Positions 52,918 to 62,737 are shown, numbered from the stretch's first letter. The stretch: 64,000 nucleotides of DNA from Magnetofaba australis IT-1 (GCF_002109495.1 NZ_LVJN01000018.1:596958-660957), one strand, 5' to 3'. Notes: generated by a model from the letters alone, not told the origin. Made by a program: numbers and translations.

Positions 52918-53925
52918 TCAGAGGCCATGATACTCCTTGTACCACGCCACAAAGTTGGCGATGCCGTCCTCCACCCGGGTATTGGGCTTGTAGTCCAGAT
53001 TCTTCACCAGGTCGGTCACATCGGCGTAGGTGTCGGGCACGTCGCCAGGCTGCAGCGGCAGCAGGTTCAGCTCCGCCTTCTTGCCCAGGCAATCCTGCAG
53101 GACTTCGATGTAACGCATCAGCTCCACCGGTTCGTTGTTGCCGATGTTGTAGATCTGGAACGGCGCGTTGCTGGTGGCCGAATCGGGCTTGGCGCCGCTC
53201 CATTCAGGATTGGGCGCAGACGGGTTGTCCAGCACTTTGATCACGCCATCGACGATATCGTCCACATAGGTGAAGTCGCGACGGTGCTTGCCGTAGTTGA
53301 ACACGTCGATGGGCTTGCCGGCGAGAATATTCTTGGTGAACAGGAACAGCGCCATATCCGGGCGCCCCCACGGGCCATACACGGTGAAGAAGCGCAAACC
53401 GGTGGTGGGCAGACGATAGAGATGGCTGTATGTGTGGGCCATCAATTCGTTGGACTTCTTGGTGGCCGCATACATGGAGAGCGGATGGTCGACGTTGTCA
53501 TGCACCGAGAACGGCATGGTGGTGTTGGCGCCATACACCGAGCTGGAGGAGGCGTAGACCAGATGCTCGACGTCGTTATGACGGCATCCCTCCAGGATAT
53601 TCATGAAGCCCATGAGGTTGGACTCCACATAGGCGTGGGGATTGATCAACGAATAGCGCACCCCGGCCTGGGCGGCAAGATTGACCACACGGTTGGGTTT
53701 GTGTTCGGCAAACGCGCGCTCCATCCCCTCGCGGTCGGCCAGATCCAGACGCAGATCGACGAAGTTGGGATGGTCCTGGGTGCGCGCCAAACGCGCTTTT
53801 TTCAGCTCCACATCGTAATAATCGTTCAGATTATCCACACCGATGACGGTATCGCCGCGCGCCAGAAGCTTCAGGGAGAGAGCCGAACCGATGAACCCGG
53901 CGGCGCCGGTGATCAGAACTTTCAT
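52918..53925 (-). CDS. UDP-glucuronate 4-epimerase
   Basis: A 335-residue SDR that converts UDP-glucuronate to UDP-galacturonate. It has [37 protein letters not shown] (typical of the GAE/LspL group), [18 protein letters not shown], the catalytic YAATKK, and [21 protein letters not shown] lies 7 bases before the ATG. Its substrate is also that of uxs, so UDP-glucuronate is a branch point for this polysaccharide. Confidence 0.9.
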   Translation of the reverse strand: MKVLITGAAGFIGSALSLKLLARGDTVIGVDNLNDYYDVELKKARLARTQDHPNFVDLRLDLADREGMERAFAEHKPNRVVNLAAQAGVRYSLINPHAYVESNLMGFMNILEGCRHNDVEHLVYASSSSVYGANTTMPFSVHDNVDHPLSMYAATKKSNELMAHTYSHLYRLPTTGLRFFTVYGPWGRPDMALFLFTKNILAGKPIDVFNYGKHRRDFTYVDDIVDGVIKVLDNPSAPNPEWSGAKPDSATSNAPFQIYNIGNNEPVELMRYIEVLQDCLGKKAELNLLPLQPGDVPDTYADVTDLVKNLDYKPNTRVEDGIANFVAWYKEYHGL

Positions 53926-53937
53926 GAGAATGCCCCT

Positions 53938-55161
53938 TTACGATGCTGATGGCGCCGTCTGCCCAGTGGGGCCTGCGCTCGCGGATGAAGTGTTGGCCTG
54001 TGATTGAGCGTTGGAAAACGCCGCTGACGCAAGCACATGTTGACCCAACAACGGGAGTTGCCCGCTATGCGCCAGGAAGTGGAGTGAAGGCCGCCCCCAC
54101 GTGGCCAGATAGTGGAGGTGGTAACTATAAACCAGGAAAACGGCAATAAAATGAAATCTGTAGCGCGCCGCCGTGCCGTAGTTATAAACCACCAGCCCGT
54201 AAATGACCATGCTTACGCCGAGCATAAAATTCAGTAGCACGCCTGGTCGATTGGGGAGTTTAAGAGTCCAGTTGCGCAGAAAGGCGATGAGCGCCATCAC
54301 GCCAATGACCATATTTTCGATAGATTGTACAATTTGAATGGGTTTTTCCGCTTCCCAAGGCAGCGGCTTGAGCATGAAATAGAGTCCATCCGGGATGCCT
54401 ACGCGCAGCAGGTCGGCATAGCCGTCGAGCTTCTGATAGGCCTCCGGGTCGCCATGGTCCTCCACATACATCGCCCAACGGTAGTATTCCACTTTGTCTA
54501 CGCTGAACCACTGCCCCATATATAGCAGCGCAACCGCAGCCACAGCGCCCATAAGCACACGCACATAGAGCTTGACGCTGGGGACGATCATAGTCCACAG
54601 AAATCCGGCCATACCCAACATCAGGAAGTTCTGCGGTTTGATAAACACCAACGGCGCCGCTGCGGCAAAAGCGAACACCAGGCGCATATTGATCAGATAA
54701 TAGACGCTCAGAAACATGCTGACAAAGATCAGCCCCTCACGCAGCCCCAAGGCCATGTAGAGCGCAACACTGGGATAGAACAGATAGATCCACTTGGGCA
54801 AACCGTACATCACTCCGGCGCGACGCAAAAACCAGAACGTCAGCGCAAACAGCACGGTATTGACCAGGGCGACCGACAGATGCGAGGGGTAAGCGGGGAT
54901 GGGAAACACCGCCAGCATCATGCCGGCAAACCCTTCCGTCATGGAGATCAGGTCCAATGTTTCACGAAAATGGTTTGCTGCTTTGAAGTATTTGATCTGG
55001 TCTCCAAAGATGGACATGGAGCCGCCAAAGTAGAGCGCAAAAGCCGCCATCAGATGGCCCAGCATCAACCACTTGGTCAAGACGGCCATATGCGAACGTT
55101 TGGCGATGATCACCAAATAGATCGCAATCACCACAATGTTAATGATGTCTAGAGCATGCAT
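53938..55161 (-). CDS. Wzy-like O-antigen/EPS polymerase
   Basis: A 407-residue inner-membrane protein with about ten spans, low sequence conservation and a large middle periplasmic loop (FSVDKVEYYRWAMYVEDHGD onward), as in Wzy polymerases. Its position between the epimerase and asnB-like gene and next to a Wzz-like protein supports polymerase over flippase. The last 35 residues are a Ser/Ala/Pro/Thr tail. No conserved motif proves the function. A 117 bp gap separates it from the asnB-like gene. Confidence 0.7.
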   Translation of the reverse strand: MHALDIINIVVIAIYLVIIAKRSHMAVLTKWLMLGHLMAAFALYFGGSMSIFGDQIKYFKAANHFRETLDLISMTEGFAGMMLAVFPIPAYPSHLSVALVNTVLFALTFWFLRRAGVMYGLPKWIYLFYPSVALYMALGLREGLIFVSMFLSVYYLINMRLVFAFAAAAPLVFIKPQNFLMLGMAGFLWTMIVPSVKLYVRVLMGAVAAVALLYMGQWFSVDKVEYYRWAMYVEDHGDPEAYQKLDGYADLLRVGIPDGLYFMLKPLPWEAEKPIQIVQSIENMVIGVMALIAFLRNWTLKLPNRPGVLLNFMLGVSMVIYGLVVYNYGTAARYRFHFIAVFLVYSYHLHYLATWGRPSLHFLAHSGQLPLLGQHVLASAAFSNAQSQANTSSASAGPTGQTAPSAS

Positions 55162-55278
55162 GGGCCAACGCCGAACACGGAAGAGCTCATGAGACCATGA
55201 AAAGGCCTGCGCACGCCTTCGCCATCAAGGCTCGCAGAGTGGTTCAGGGTAGCATAATGCGTCGACAGCCGCACGGGT

Positions 55279-57225
55279 TCAGGGCGCCCAACGCGCCTTC
55301 CACGCCTGCAACATCAGCACGTTCCACAGCGGATATTGGCGGTTGTAGCGCCCGCTCTGATGTTCGCGCCACAGGCGTTGGATGGGCGCAGGATCCAGCA
55401 GCCCCTCGCGCTGGAGGCGCTGCGGATCCAGCAGGGAGTCGGCCCACCCTTTGAGCGGACCGCGCAGCCAATCGCCGATGGGGATGGCGAAGCCCATTTT
55501 GGGGCGTTCGATCAACTCTTGGGGCACATGGCGATAGAGCAGCTGACGCAGCGGGTGCTTGCCTTTGCCCTGGGGACCAGCGTTAACGGCGTCGCTGAAG
55601 CGCCAACTGAGCGCCACCACGCGATGATCCAGCAGCGGCGCGCGCGCCTCCAGGCTGGTCGCCATGGTGGCGCGATCCACTTTGACCAGGATATCCCCGG
55701 CCAGATAGTCCATCACATCGCGCAACTGCATCTCACGGGTCAGCGACACGCCTGGCAGCAGCGGCGCAGGAGTGGGGGCGAGTTCGTCGAAAGCGCCCAC
55801 AAGGGGCAGCGGCCCGCTCCACTGGGCGGTGAGCCGACGATGGATATCCACCGCATCGGCGGCGTGGAACAGATCAGCAACCTTATACAGCTTCTCGCCA
55901 AACAGACGCGGACGCCGCGCGGCGGGCAGAATGGAGATCAGGCGATCCCACTGCGCCGGGCTCAAGCGTTCGATGCCCCAGGCCGCCAGCGCGCGCAGGG
56001 GAGCGGGCAAGCGCCCATGCAGGCGTTGCAAACGGGCGGCGCTGACATGCCGATTGTAGCCGGCAAACAGCTCGTCGCCGCCATCCCCCGACAGCGCTAC
56101 GGTGACCTGTTCACGGGTCATTTTGGCCAGCAGCCAGGTGGGGAGTTGCGAGGCGTCGGCAAACGGCTCGTCAAAGAACTCGGGGATCTGTGGAATCAGC
56201 TCCAGCGCATGGTCGGGTTCGACGATCAATTCGGTGTGATCGGTCCCCAGATGGTTGGCCACGGCGCGGGCGTGGACCGACTCATCATAGCGCGGATCGG
56301 AGAAGCCGATGGAGAAGGTGCGCGGCGTCGCCGCCCCGTGGGCGCGCATCAGCGCGGCCACAGCGCTGGAGTCCACCCCGCCGGAGAGAAACGCCCCCAA
56401 CGGCGCATCGGAGAGCAGACGCGCCGACACCGCATCGGCCAGGGTCTCCTCCAGCAGCGCGCTGGCTTGGGCTGCATCGTCGATGGGGTCGGCCAGACCG
56501 GCCAACGCCGCCTCCAACGGACGCCACCACGTTTGAGCTTGGATGCGCCCATCGGCGCCCACCGTGGCCCAATGGCCGGGGGGGAGCTGCGCCACATGGC
56601 GGTAGATGGAGCGGTTCGCTGGGATGAAGGCGCGCCGCAGCAGATGCGCGGCGGCGTCGGGATCGATCTGCGCCGACCAGTCCGAGTGCGGGGCAAAGCT
56701 CTTGGTTTGCGAGCCAAACAGCAGCGTTCCGCCCACGCGGCCACCCGCCCAACCGTAGTAGAGCGGCTTTTTGCCCATGCGATCACGCGCCAGGGTCAAC
56801 GTGCGCTGGCGGCGGTTCCACGCAGCGATGGCGAACATGCCGTTCAGGCGCGGCAGCGTCGCTTCGACTCCCCAGGCGACAAACGCCGCGAGCAGGGTCT
56901 CGGTATCGGAGCGCCCCACAAAGCGCGCGCCATGCTGGCTCTCCAACTCGGCGCGCAGCTCCAGATGGTTATAGATTTCGCCATTGTAGGCCAGCACCCA
57001 GTCGCCGCACGCAGAGCGCATGGGCTGATGGCCCAGGGGAGAGAGATCGAGGATAGAGAGACGCCGATGCCCCAGCGCCACGCCCGCCTCGGCGTCGACC
57101 CAGGCGCCCGCATCATCAGGGCCGCGCTCAATCAAAGCGTCGCGCATGCGGGCGATGACAGCGCCCATGGCGTCGGCGTCGCGCGGGACGTCGCGCTGAT
57201 CCCAAAAGCCGGTCAATCCACACAT
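55279..57225 (-). CDS. asnB: Asparagine-synthase-like glutamine amidotransferase
   Basis: A 648-residue protein. The N-terminal class II glutaminase has nucleophile Cys2 (MCGLTGFWDQR), RGPDDAGAW and LAYNGEIYNH. The synthetase domain has the PP-loop FLSGGVDSSAVAAL. Relatives inside polysaccharide loci amidate uronic acids or other sugar carboxylates rather than aspartate, which fits the uronate enzymes here (inference). It lies 3 bp after the glycosyltransferase gene. Confidence 0.9.
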   Translation of the reverse strand: MCGLTGFWDQRDVPRDADAMGAVIARMRDALIERGPDDAGAWVDAEAGVALGHRRLSILDLSPLGHQPMRSACGDWVLAYNGEIYNHLELRAELESQHGARFVGRSDTETLLAAFVAWGVEATLPRLNGMFAIAAWNRRQRTLTLARDRMGKKPLYYGWAGGRVGGTLLFGSQTKSFAPHSDWSAQIDPDAAAHLLRRAFIPANRSIYRHVAQLPPGHWATVGADGRIQAQTWWRPLEAALAGLADPIDDAAQASALLEETLADAVSARLLSDAPLGAFLSGGVDSSAVAALMRAHGAATPRTFSIGFSDPRYDESVHARAVANHLGTDHTELIVEPDHALELIPQIPEFFDEPFADASQLPTWLLAKMTREQVTVALSGDGGDELFAGYNRHVSAARLQRLHGRLPAPLRALAAWGIERLSPAQWDRLISILPAARRPRLFGEKLYKVADLFHAADAVDIHRRLTAQWSGPLPLVGAFDELAPTPAPLLPGVSLTREMQLRDVMDYLAGDILVKVDRATMATSLEARAPLLDHRVVALSWRFSDAVNAGPQGKGKHPLRQLLYRHVPQELIERPKMGFAIPIGDWLRGPLKGWADSLLDPQRLQREGLLDPAPIQRLWREHQSGRYNRQYPLWNVLMLQAWKARWAP

Positions 57226-57228
57226 GGA

Positions 57229-58365
57229 TCAGGCCGCCATAATGCGTTGATAGACGTCCAAATAGCGCTCCAGAATCGCCGACATGGCGTAGTTCTCCGC
57301 AATGCGCGCCCGCGCCGCCCGCCCGCGTTGGGCGCGTTCGCTGGCGCTCTCGCCCAGCAGCGCCAACAGCGCTTCCGCCAGTGCGCCAGGATCTTGCGGC
57401 GGCGCGATTTTGCCGGTATCGCCGATCAATTCGGCGCTGTCGCCCACATCGGTGGCCACACAGGGGACTTCACACGCCATCGCCTCCCCCACCACCAACG
57501 GGAACGCCTCGCCAAACGCCGAGCCCAGCCAGAAGAAGTCCCACGCCGGATGCAACATCTGGATATCGCTGCGCGGGCCCAACAGATGCACATTATCGCG
57601 CTCGCCGCACGCAGTCACCCTATTGGCCAGCTCGCTATTCTCCCACTCCACCCCTTTACCAATGAAGACAAAGTGGGTATCGGGCCGACTGGCGCGCACC
57701 CGCGCCACCGCGCGCATGAGCGTTTCGTAGTCCTTTTGCGGATGATAGCGCCCCACATGGCCGACCACAACGGCGTCTTCGGGGAGTTCAAGCTCCAGGC
57801 GCAAGGCGCGCCGCGCCGCCGGGTCCGGTTGAAACGCGGTCAAATCGAAGCCATTGGGAATCACGCTCATGCGGTCTTTGGGATATCCCCAGCCCGCATG
57901 CAACTGACGCGCAGCCTCAGAGCAGCTGATCACGTGATCGGCCAGAAACGGAACCAGTGGACCGATGCGCCGCGCCAGCAGCGTGGTGACAAAAGGAACC
58001 TGCTTGGGATCGAGAAAGCTGGCGTGCAGCCCCCACGCCACCGGCAGTCCGCTCATGCGCTTACCGGCTATGCCTGCGATGACGTTGCCGTGATACATCC
58101 ACCCCTGCACCACGTCCACCTGCTCATCACGCAGAATCGCCTTCAACCGCCGCACCGCGCTCACCGCCTGGCCCATGCCGCTCATGCCCAGATCATACAG
58201 CGCAGCGCCGCTGGCGCGTATGCGCGGACCCAACGTCCCCTCGCCGCGCAAGGAGATCACCACATTGCGATAGCGGGTCGGATCCAGGTTCTCCACCATG
58301 CGGGCCAGCATCATTTCAGCCCCGCCCATCTCCAGACCGGTGATTACGTGAGCGATAACAAGCAT
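57229..58365 (-). CDS. Glycosyltransferase family 4 (group 1)
   Basis: A GT-B enzyme of about 378 residues: MLVIAHVITGLEMGGAE at the N-terminus, then VIPNGFDLTAFQPD, VGHVGRYHPQKDYETLMRAV, and LGSAFGEAFPLVVGEAMACE in the donor site. It lacks a signal peptide and is cytosolic. The ATG at 58365 has AAGGAG 5 bases upstream. It is the first gene of the nine-gene minus-strand operon. The sugar specificity cannot be read. Confidence 0.9.
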   Translation of the reverse strand: MLVIAHVITGLEMGGAEMMLARMVENLDPTRYRNVVISLRGEGTLGPRIRASGAALYDLGMSGMGQAVSAVRRLKAILRDEQVDVVQGWMYHGNVIAGIAGKRMSGLPVAWGLHASFLDPKQVPFVTTLLARRIGPLVPFLADHVISCSEAARQLHAGWGYPKDRMSVIPNGFDLTAFQPDPAARRALRLELELPEDAVVVGHVGRYHPQKDYETLMRAVARVRASRPDTHFVFIGKGVEWENSELANRVTACGERDNVHLLGPRSDIQMLHPAWDFFWLGSAFGEAFPLVVGEAMACEVPCVATDVGDSAELIGDTGKIAPPQDPGALAEALLALLGESASERAQRGRAARARIAENYAMSAILERYLDVYQRIMAA

Positions 58366-58538
58366 GGAGACTCCTTGGCGCGCAGAACGCGATCCCGATT
58401 GGCAAACGGCGCCTGAGGGTATGCCCCCCGGGGGGCGATGGCAAGGCGCAGTGGGCCGCATTCGCGCAATAGCAGGTCACGAGTTGGCGCCATTTTCATG
58501 AAAAGCATCTGGATAAATCTATATATATATTCTCTTAC

Positions 58539-58566
58539 TGTATATTTGTTCGCATTATTCTCGCAA
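58539..58566 (-). promoter_or_regulatory. Possible sigma-70 promoter of the polysaccharide operon
   Basis: On the minus strand TTGCGA (58561-58566) and TATACA (58539-58544) are 16 bp apart in a very AT-rich region. Transcription would start near 58532, about 167 bp before the first glycosyltransferase gene. Confidence 0.35.
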
Positions 58567-58689
58567 TAAACATATTTCTATACAGCTGAATGAAACGGAT
58601 GAACGAAGCCACTTCCAGCGGGTCAGAAGCGAATAACCGATAAACTTTAGCGGCGCGAACAGGGCGCCCACGGGAGTCAGGAGGCGAGT

Positions 58690-59064
58690 GTGACGGATCT
58701 CTTGAAAAAACGGTGTCAGCCCTGCGAGGGCGGCGTGGAGAAACACAGCGCAGAAAAGGCGCTGATGCTGATGGGGTCGCTCAACCCCAATTGGCGGCTC
58801 AATGAAAGCGCCACGCAGATTACACGACGGTTTGAATTCGCCGACTATCACCGCACCATGGCGTTCGTCAATGCGGCGGCGTGGGTGGCGCACTGCGAGG
58901 ATCACCACCCGATGATGACCCACAACTACAACTACTGTGAGGTCAGTTTCTGGACCCACGCCATAGGCGGCTTGTCCGACAACGACTTCATCTGCGCGGC
59001 CAAAATCGATCAGGTGTTTGATCAGCAGATTCCCGCCGAAGGGGTGGCCTGCGCGGTGGCGTGA
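58690..59064 (+). CDS. 4a-hydroxytetrahydrobiopterin dehydratase
   Basis: A 124-residue pterin-4a-carbinolamine dehydratase (PCD/DCoH family). The active-site stretch HCEDHHPMM, then NYCEVSFWTHAIGGLSDNDF, are as in the family. It regenerates the cofactor used by aromatic amino acid hydroxylases or has a role in pterin metabolism. It has a GTG start with AGGAGG 5-6 bases upstream. No hydroxylase is adjacent. Confidence 0.92.
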   Translation: MTDLLKKRCQPCEGGVEKHSAEKALMLMGSLNPNWRLNESATQITRRFEFADYHRTMAFVNAAAWVAHCEDHHPMMTHNYNYCEVSFWTHAIGGLSDNDFICAAKIDQVFDQQIPAEGVACAVA

Positions 59065-59089
59065 AGCGGCCCAATCGACGCCGCGACCA

Positions 59090-61042
59090 TCACCCTCCTA
59101 CAGCGGGGGTAACAAACAGGATGCGTTCGATTTTGAGGCTGGGCAGCGCCTGATGGATGCGCGCCCACCAATCCAGCGCCTGCTCTTTCTGCGCAATGGG
59201 ACCGGCGCGCAGTCGGAACATGGCGTGGCCATCCACCAGCACGCGACGGGCGTACAGAGGCGCGCCCAGCTTATTGACGTTGGCGCGCACCTCTGTAAGC
59301 TCCTCCACATTTTGGTAAGAGCCCAAATCCAATACATAGTAGCTGCGTTCACGACTGCCGGTGACCTGCTGGATCGGCGGCGCTTCATCAGGGTTCCGAA
59401 CCGCAGCGGCCACAGGTTCCGCCGGCGTCTGCGCAGTCGACGTATTGGCGGAAGCCGCCAATGTTTCCTGTGTCGCTTTGGCGACGGGCTTGACCGCCTG
59501 TGTGGACGTCTGGGCGGCGAGTGCGATTGCAGGAGCCTGCGGCGCGGGTTTCGCACTCGGTTGCGGCTGGCTCTGTGGGGACGCAGTTGACCCTTGATTG
59601 CTTGCGGGCTTCATCGGCGTCACAGCCAGTGACGCGCTGCGCGCCTCCTGTTCGGCGACAGCGGCGGCGGCTTGCGCGATGTCGTCCTCCCCCATGGCGC
59701 TACCAAGCACGGGTTGGGCGATGATGGTATTTTTTGCAACCGCAGGCGCGCTGGTGGCTTGAGGCGCTGACTTTTTGGCCGTCGCCACAGCAGCCGCAAC
59801 AGACGATTTCGCCTCCTTGGCCACCGCCTGCGCCGCTGTAGCGGGCTCGGCATTGTGTGTGGCCGTAGGCTTGTGAATCGCCCCAACCTGAGCTTGGGAG
59901 GAAGAGTGCGCGCTCATGTGTGCTTTGACACTGGGCAACTTAGCCGCGGCGCTGGCCTGCTTGAGCGGATGCGCCACGCTCTCCTGCGCGACAGCCGCCG
60001 CTTCGGCAACAGGCTCAACCTCGGCGCTCACAGACCCCTTGCTCGAGGCGACCCGTGACTGTTCCGCTTTGGCGGCGGCTTCCGCTTTGGCGGCGGCTTT
60101 CGCCTTAGCGGCGGCCTCGGCTTGGGCGGCGGCCTCGGCTTGGGCGGCGGCTTTCGCCTTGGCGGCGGCCTCGGCTTGGGCGGCGGCTTCCGCCTTAGCG
60201 GCGGCCTCGGCTTGAGCGGCGGCTTCCGCCTTGGCGGCAGCCTCGGCTTGGGCGGCGGCTTCCGCTTGGGCGGCGGCCTCCGCTTGGGCGGCGGCCTCCG
60301 CTTGGGCGGCGGCTTCCGCCTTGGCGGCAGCCTCGGCTTTGGCGGCGGCTTCCGCTGGCGCTTCCGTTTCTTCAGTCGTCGTAACTGACTCACTCTTCTC
60401 CGCCGCCACGGCTGGTTCAACTGGCGTAGACGCTTTCATCGGCTGCGCAGGCGCAGCGATGGTGATGGCCAATTGCGGCAACATCGCCACAGAGACCGCC
60501 GCAGGCGCAGGCAGCGATTTGAGCTGCTGTTTGGCCAGAATCGTCTCCGGCGCGTCGGCGGCGCCCAGCTCCACCGCCTGCGTCAACCACCCCGCCGCCT
60601 GCGCCGGATCGGCCCGATCCAGCAGCAGCCGCTCACCGATGTGAAACAGCGCCTGCGCGCGCTGGGTCTTATCTTCGCCCGCTTGCGCCAACAGCGCCGC
60701 GCCGGTGAGCTGATTCAGATGCCACTGCGCCAGCGCCGCCATCCACGGCGAGCCCACGCGAATTTCAGACGAAAGGCTGAACAGACGCGCCTTGGCCAGA
60801 AACGGCTGGGTTTTGGCGCGCGCCAGATAGCGCCACAGATAGCCTTCCGCCTTCTGCGCAGGCGCGGCCTGTTTCAGCAAGGCGGCCAACTCCGACTCCG
60901 CGCCCATAAGATTGCCCTGGGCCATGCGATTGGCCGCCTGCGTCAATGACGCCGCCTCTACCGTGAGCCAGGTCGACGCAACGCCGAAACCCAAGCCGAG
61001 AGCCATCGCCAAGCGCAGCGCGCTGTGAGTGGTGCGTTTCAT
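59090..61042 (-). CDS. Exported SPOR-domain protein with Ala-rich hexapeptide repeats
   Basis: A protein of about 650 residues. It has a signal peptide (LRLAMALGLGFGVASTWLTVEA) and a helical region of about 190 residues that looks TPR-like. A stretch of sixteen AEAAAK/AEAAAQ-type units (encoded at 60066-60353) should form one long single alpha-helix. A Ser/Ala/Pro/Gln linker leads to the C-terminal SPOR domain (SYYVLDLGSYQNVEELTEV; HAMFRLRAGPI). SPOR binds denuded peptidoglycan, so the repeat helix is probably a periplasmic spacer between membrane and wall. The ATG at 61042 begins the signal peptide. Confidence 0.82.
   Translation of the reverse strand: MKRTTHSALRLAMALGLGFGVASTWLTVEAASLTQAANRMAQGNLMGAESELAALLKQAAPAQKAEGYLWRYLARAKTQPFLAKARLFSLSSEIRVGSPWMAALAQWHLNQLTGAALLAQAGEDKTQRAQALFHIGERLLLDRADPAQAAGWLTQAVELGAADAPETILAKQQLKSLPAPAAVSVAMLPQLAITIAAPAQPMKASTPVEPAVAAEKSESVTTTEETEAPAEAAAKAEAAAKAEAAAQAEAAAQAEAAAQAEAAAQAEAAAKAEAAAQAEAAAKAEAAAQAEAAAKAKAAAQAEAAAQAEAAAKAKAAAKAEAAAKAEQSRVASSKGSVSAEVEPVAEAAAVAQESVAHPLKQASAAAKLPSVKAHMSAHSSSQAQVGAIHKPTATHNAEPATAAQAVAKEAKSSVAAAVATAKKSAPQATSAPAVAKNTIIAQPVLGSAMGEDDIAQAAAAVAEQEARSASLAVTPMKPASNQGSTASPQSQPQPSAKPAPQAPAIALAAQTSTQAVKPVAKATQETLAASANTSTAQTPAEPVAAAVRNPDEAPPIQQVTGSRERSYYVLDLGSYQNVEELTEVRANVNKLGAPLYARRVLVDGHAMFRLRAGPIAQKEQALDWWARIHQALPSLKIERILFVTPAVGG
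60066..60353 (-). repeat. 18 bp minisatellite inside the SPOR-protein gene
   Basis: Sixteen tandem 18 bp units (variants of GCCTTGGCGGCGGCCTCG on the plus strand), exactly 288 bp, encode Ala-Glu-Ala-Ala-Ala-Lys/Gln units. Near-identity of units makes copy-number change by slippage likely, and each change keeps the reading frame. Confidence 0.9.
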
Positions 61043-61096
61043 ATGGGGACACTTCCTGCTCATATGCGAATCCATTCGTCTCATCTTAATTCTTCA

Positions 61097-61855
61097 CTAC
61101 CTAACAGGCTTAGGCCACGCGCGCCAGTCGCCGCCGCCCAGCCCGCCGCGCCAGATGCGCCCATCCTTTTGCATGATCAGCGCCACGTTGCGCTCATTGA
61201 CCGCAACCGCCATGGGCGCGCGCCAGGGCCCGGGGCGTTGCTGGGCAGCGCCATAAGACGCACACAACCACACAGCGTCACTCTCCGCACACGCCGCCAA
61301 CGCGCCAAAGGATGCAACCGCCAGCCCGGTTACGCTGGAGATGGGGTAGAGCGTTTCCACGCCGCCCTCTGCACCAACGCGCGACACGCCCGCCTCCACC
61401 GCCGCCAATACGCTGGCCTCTCCCGCTGCGCCCGCCAAACCGCCAAACGCCCCAGTGGCCACCGCAATCAACTTCTGCTCACACCGTGACCACCGCCACA
61501 GCGTCTGGGCGGCAGGATCGCTGATGAGCAACTGATCCGGCGCCGCCAGCGCCACATCCAACGGCGCGCGCAATCCCGCTTGCGCATCAATCAGCGGAGC
61601 AATCGCCTCGTCGATGAGATCAACCCGCCACACCACGGCGGCGGCGGGATCGGTCACATAGAGAAAATCCCGCGTCACGCACAGACCGGTTGGCGACTGA
61701 AACAGGCCTGGCCCATATTCGCCCAACACCACGCCCGCGCCATCCACGATGCGCGCGCTGTTGCTCAATGGGTCGATCAGCGCCCAGCGCTCACAACCGC
61801 CAGGACATGGGTAGGGTCGCAGCGCGCCGGGTCGCAGCGCGGGCGCATCGTTCAC
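61097..61855 (-). CDS. Beta-propeller/NHL-like protein
   Basis: A protein of about 252 residues with repeated strands of the type FLYVTDPAAAVVWRVDL, DQLLISDPAAQTLWRWS and VALIMQKDGRIWRGGL, as in NHL/SMP-30-type propellers, though only about five blades are evident. No signal peptide is seen from the GTG at 61855. That GTG overlaps the stop of the DUF455 gene (GTGA), with GGAGG just ahead, so the two are coupled. The function is unknown. Confidence 0.65.
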   Translation of the reverse strand: MNDAPALRPGALRPYPCPGGCERWALIDPLSNSARIVDGAGVVLGEYGPGLFQSPTGLCVTRDFLYVTDPAAAVVWRVDLIDEAIAPLIDAQAGLRAPLDVALAAPDQLLISDPAAQTLWRWSRCEQKLIAVATGAFGGLAGAAGEASVLAAVEAGVSRVGAEGGVETLYPISSVTGLAVASFGALAACAESDAVWLCASYGAAQQRPGPWRAPMAVAVNERNVALIMQKDGRIWRGGLGGGDWRAWPKPVR

Positions 61856-62664
61856 CCTCCCTGCTCCAACCACGCCAGCTCCCACTCGGTAAACCCCGCC
61901 TGACGCCGGATATCCAGTTCAAACGGTCCCTTGGGGCGACCGCGCGCAAATCCATCCAATAGCGTTACGAACGCCTCGCGGCGATCCTGCCCGCGGCTCT
62001 GACACAGATGGCCAAACCAGCGCGAACCCGCCGCCACATGGCCGATCTCCTCTTTGGCGATGCGGGCGATAAGAGCGGCGCTGGCCTCGTCTCCCGCCTG
62101 ACGGAACTTCGCCTGCATGATGGGCGCCGCCTCCAGGGCGCGCGCTTCCAGATAACGCGGCACCATCATCATGCGCGCCAAGGGGTCGTCCGCCGTGCGC
62201 GCCGCCATATCCCACAATCCATTATGGGCGGCGAAGTCGCCGTAGTCGGCCCCGGCGTCGCGCAATCGCGCCCGCAGCGCCGTGAAGTGTTCGGCCTCCT
62301 CCAACGCCACCTGCGCCCACTGCTGATAATAGGCCAGCGGCATGCCGCGAAAGCGGACCACCGCATCCCAGGCAAGATTGGTGGCGACAAACTCAATATG
62401 CGTGAGCGCATGCAGGTGCGCGGCGCGGCCACTGCCCGAGCCGGGGTTGCGCTTGGCCACCCGCCGCGGATCCACCAGTTCGGGCTTGGCGGGGGCGCCG
62501 GGATCCGCCAGCGCCTCAGCGCGCAGCGGGCCATCCTCCAGTTCCGAAGCCGCGCGCCACAGCGCCGCCGCCTGTTCGGTGAGGGCCATCTTTGCATCGG
62601 CATCCACCGCCGCGCGCGCCGCCTCGGCGGCGTCAAACAACGCTTTTGCAGTCGCCTCGGCCAT
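61852..62664 (-). CDS. DUF455 family ferritin-like protein
   Basis: A protein of about 270 residues with the ferritin-like pattern of DUF455: LHALTHIEFVATNLAWDAVV, YYQQWAQVALEEAEHFTAL, PRYLEARALEAAPIM and IAKEEIGHVAAG. Its Glu/His residues could bind a di-iron centre. The role is not established in this family. The ATG at 62664 has a GGGGCG box; an ATG five residues upstream is possible. Divergent from xseA. Confidence 0.85.
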   Translation of the reverse strand: MAEATAKALFDAAEAARAAVDADAKMALTEQAAALWRAASELEDGPLRAEALADPGAPAKPELVDPRRVAKRNPGSGSGRAAHLHALTHIEFVATNLAWDAVVRFRGMPLAYYQQWAQVALEEAEHFTALRARLRDAGADYGDFAAHNGLWDMAARTADDPLARMMMVPRYLEARALEAAPIMQAKFRQAGDEASAALIARIAKEEIGHVAAGSRWFGHLCQSRGQDRREAFVTLLDGFARGRPKGPFELDIRRQAGFTEWELAWLEQGG

Positions 62665-62737
62665 AACGCCCCTTTTCACCCTCGCCGTCTTGCGCCACAG
62701 CTTGCCAATCCCAGCCTATGGCGGCATCATCCAACCC

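Noticed and set aside
52348-53949. Long plus-strand open frame opposite the UDP-glucuronate 4-epimerase and glycosyltransferase
   Set aside because: His/Gln/Gly-rich shadow of well-supported genes.
55336-58416. A 1026-codon open frame on the plus strand through the asnB and glycosyltransferase genes
   Set aside because: It is antisense to two clear genes with full family motifs; its composition (Gln, Arg, His, Ala rich) is that of a GC-rich shadow frame.
60066-60353. CRISPR array or satellite of foreign origin
   Set aside because: Tandem units have no spacers and lie within an open reading frame encoding AEAAAK-type repeats.
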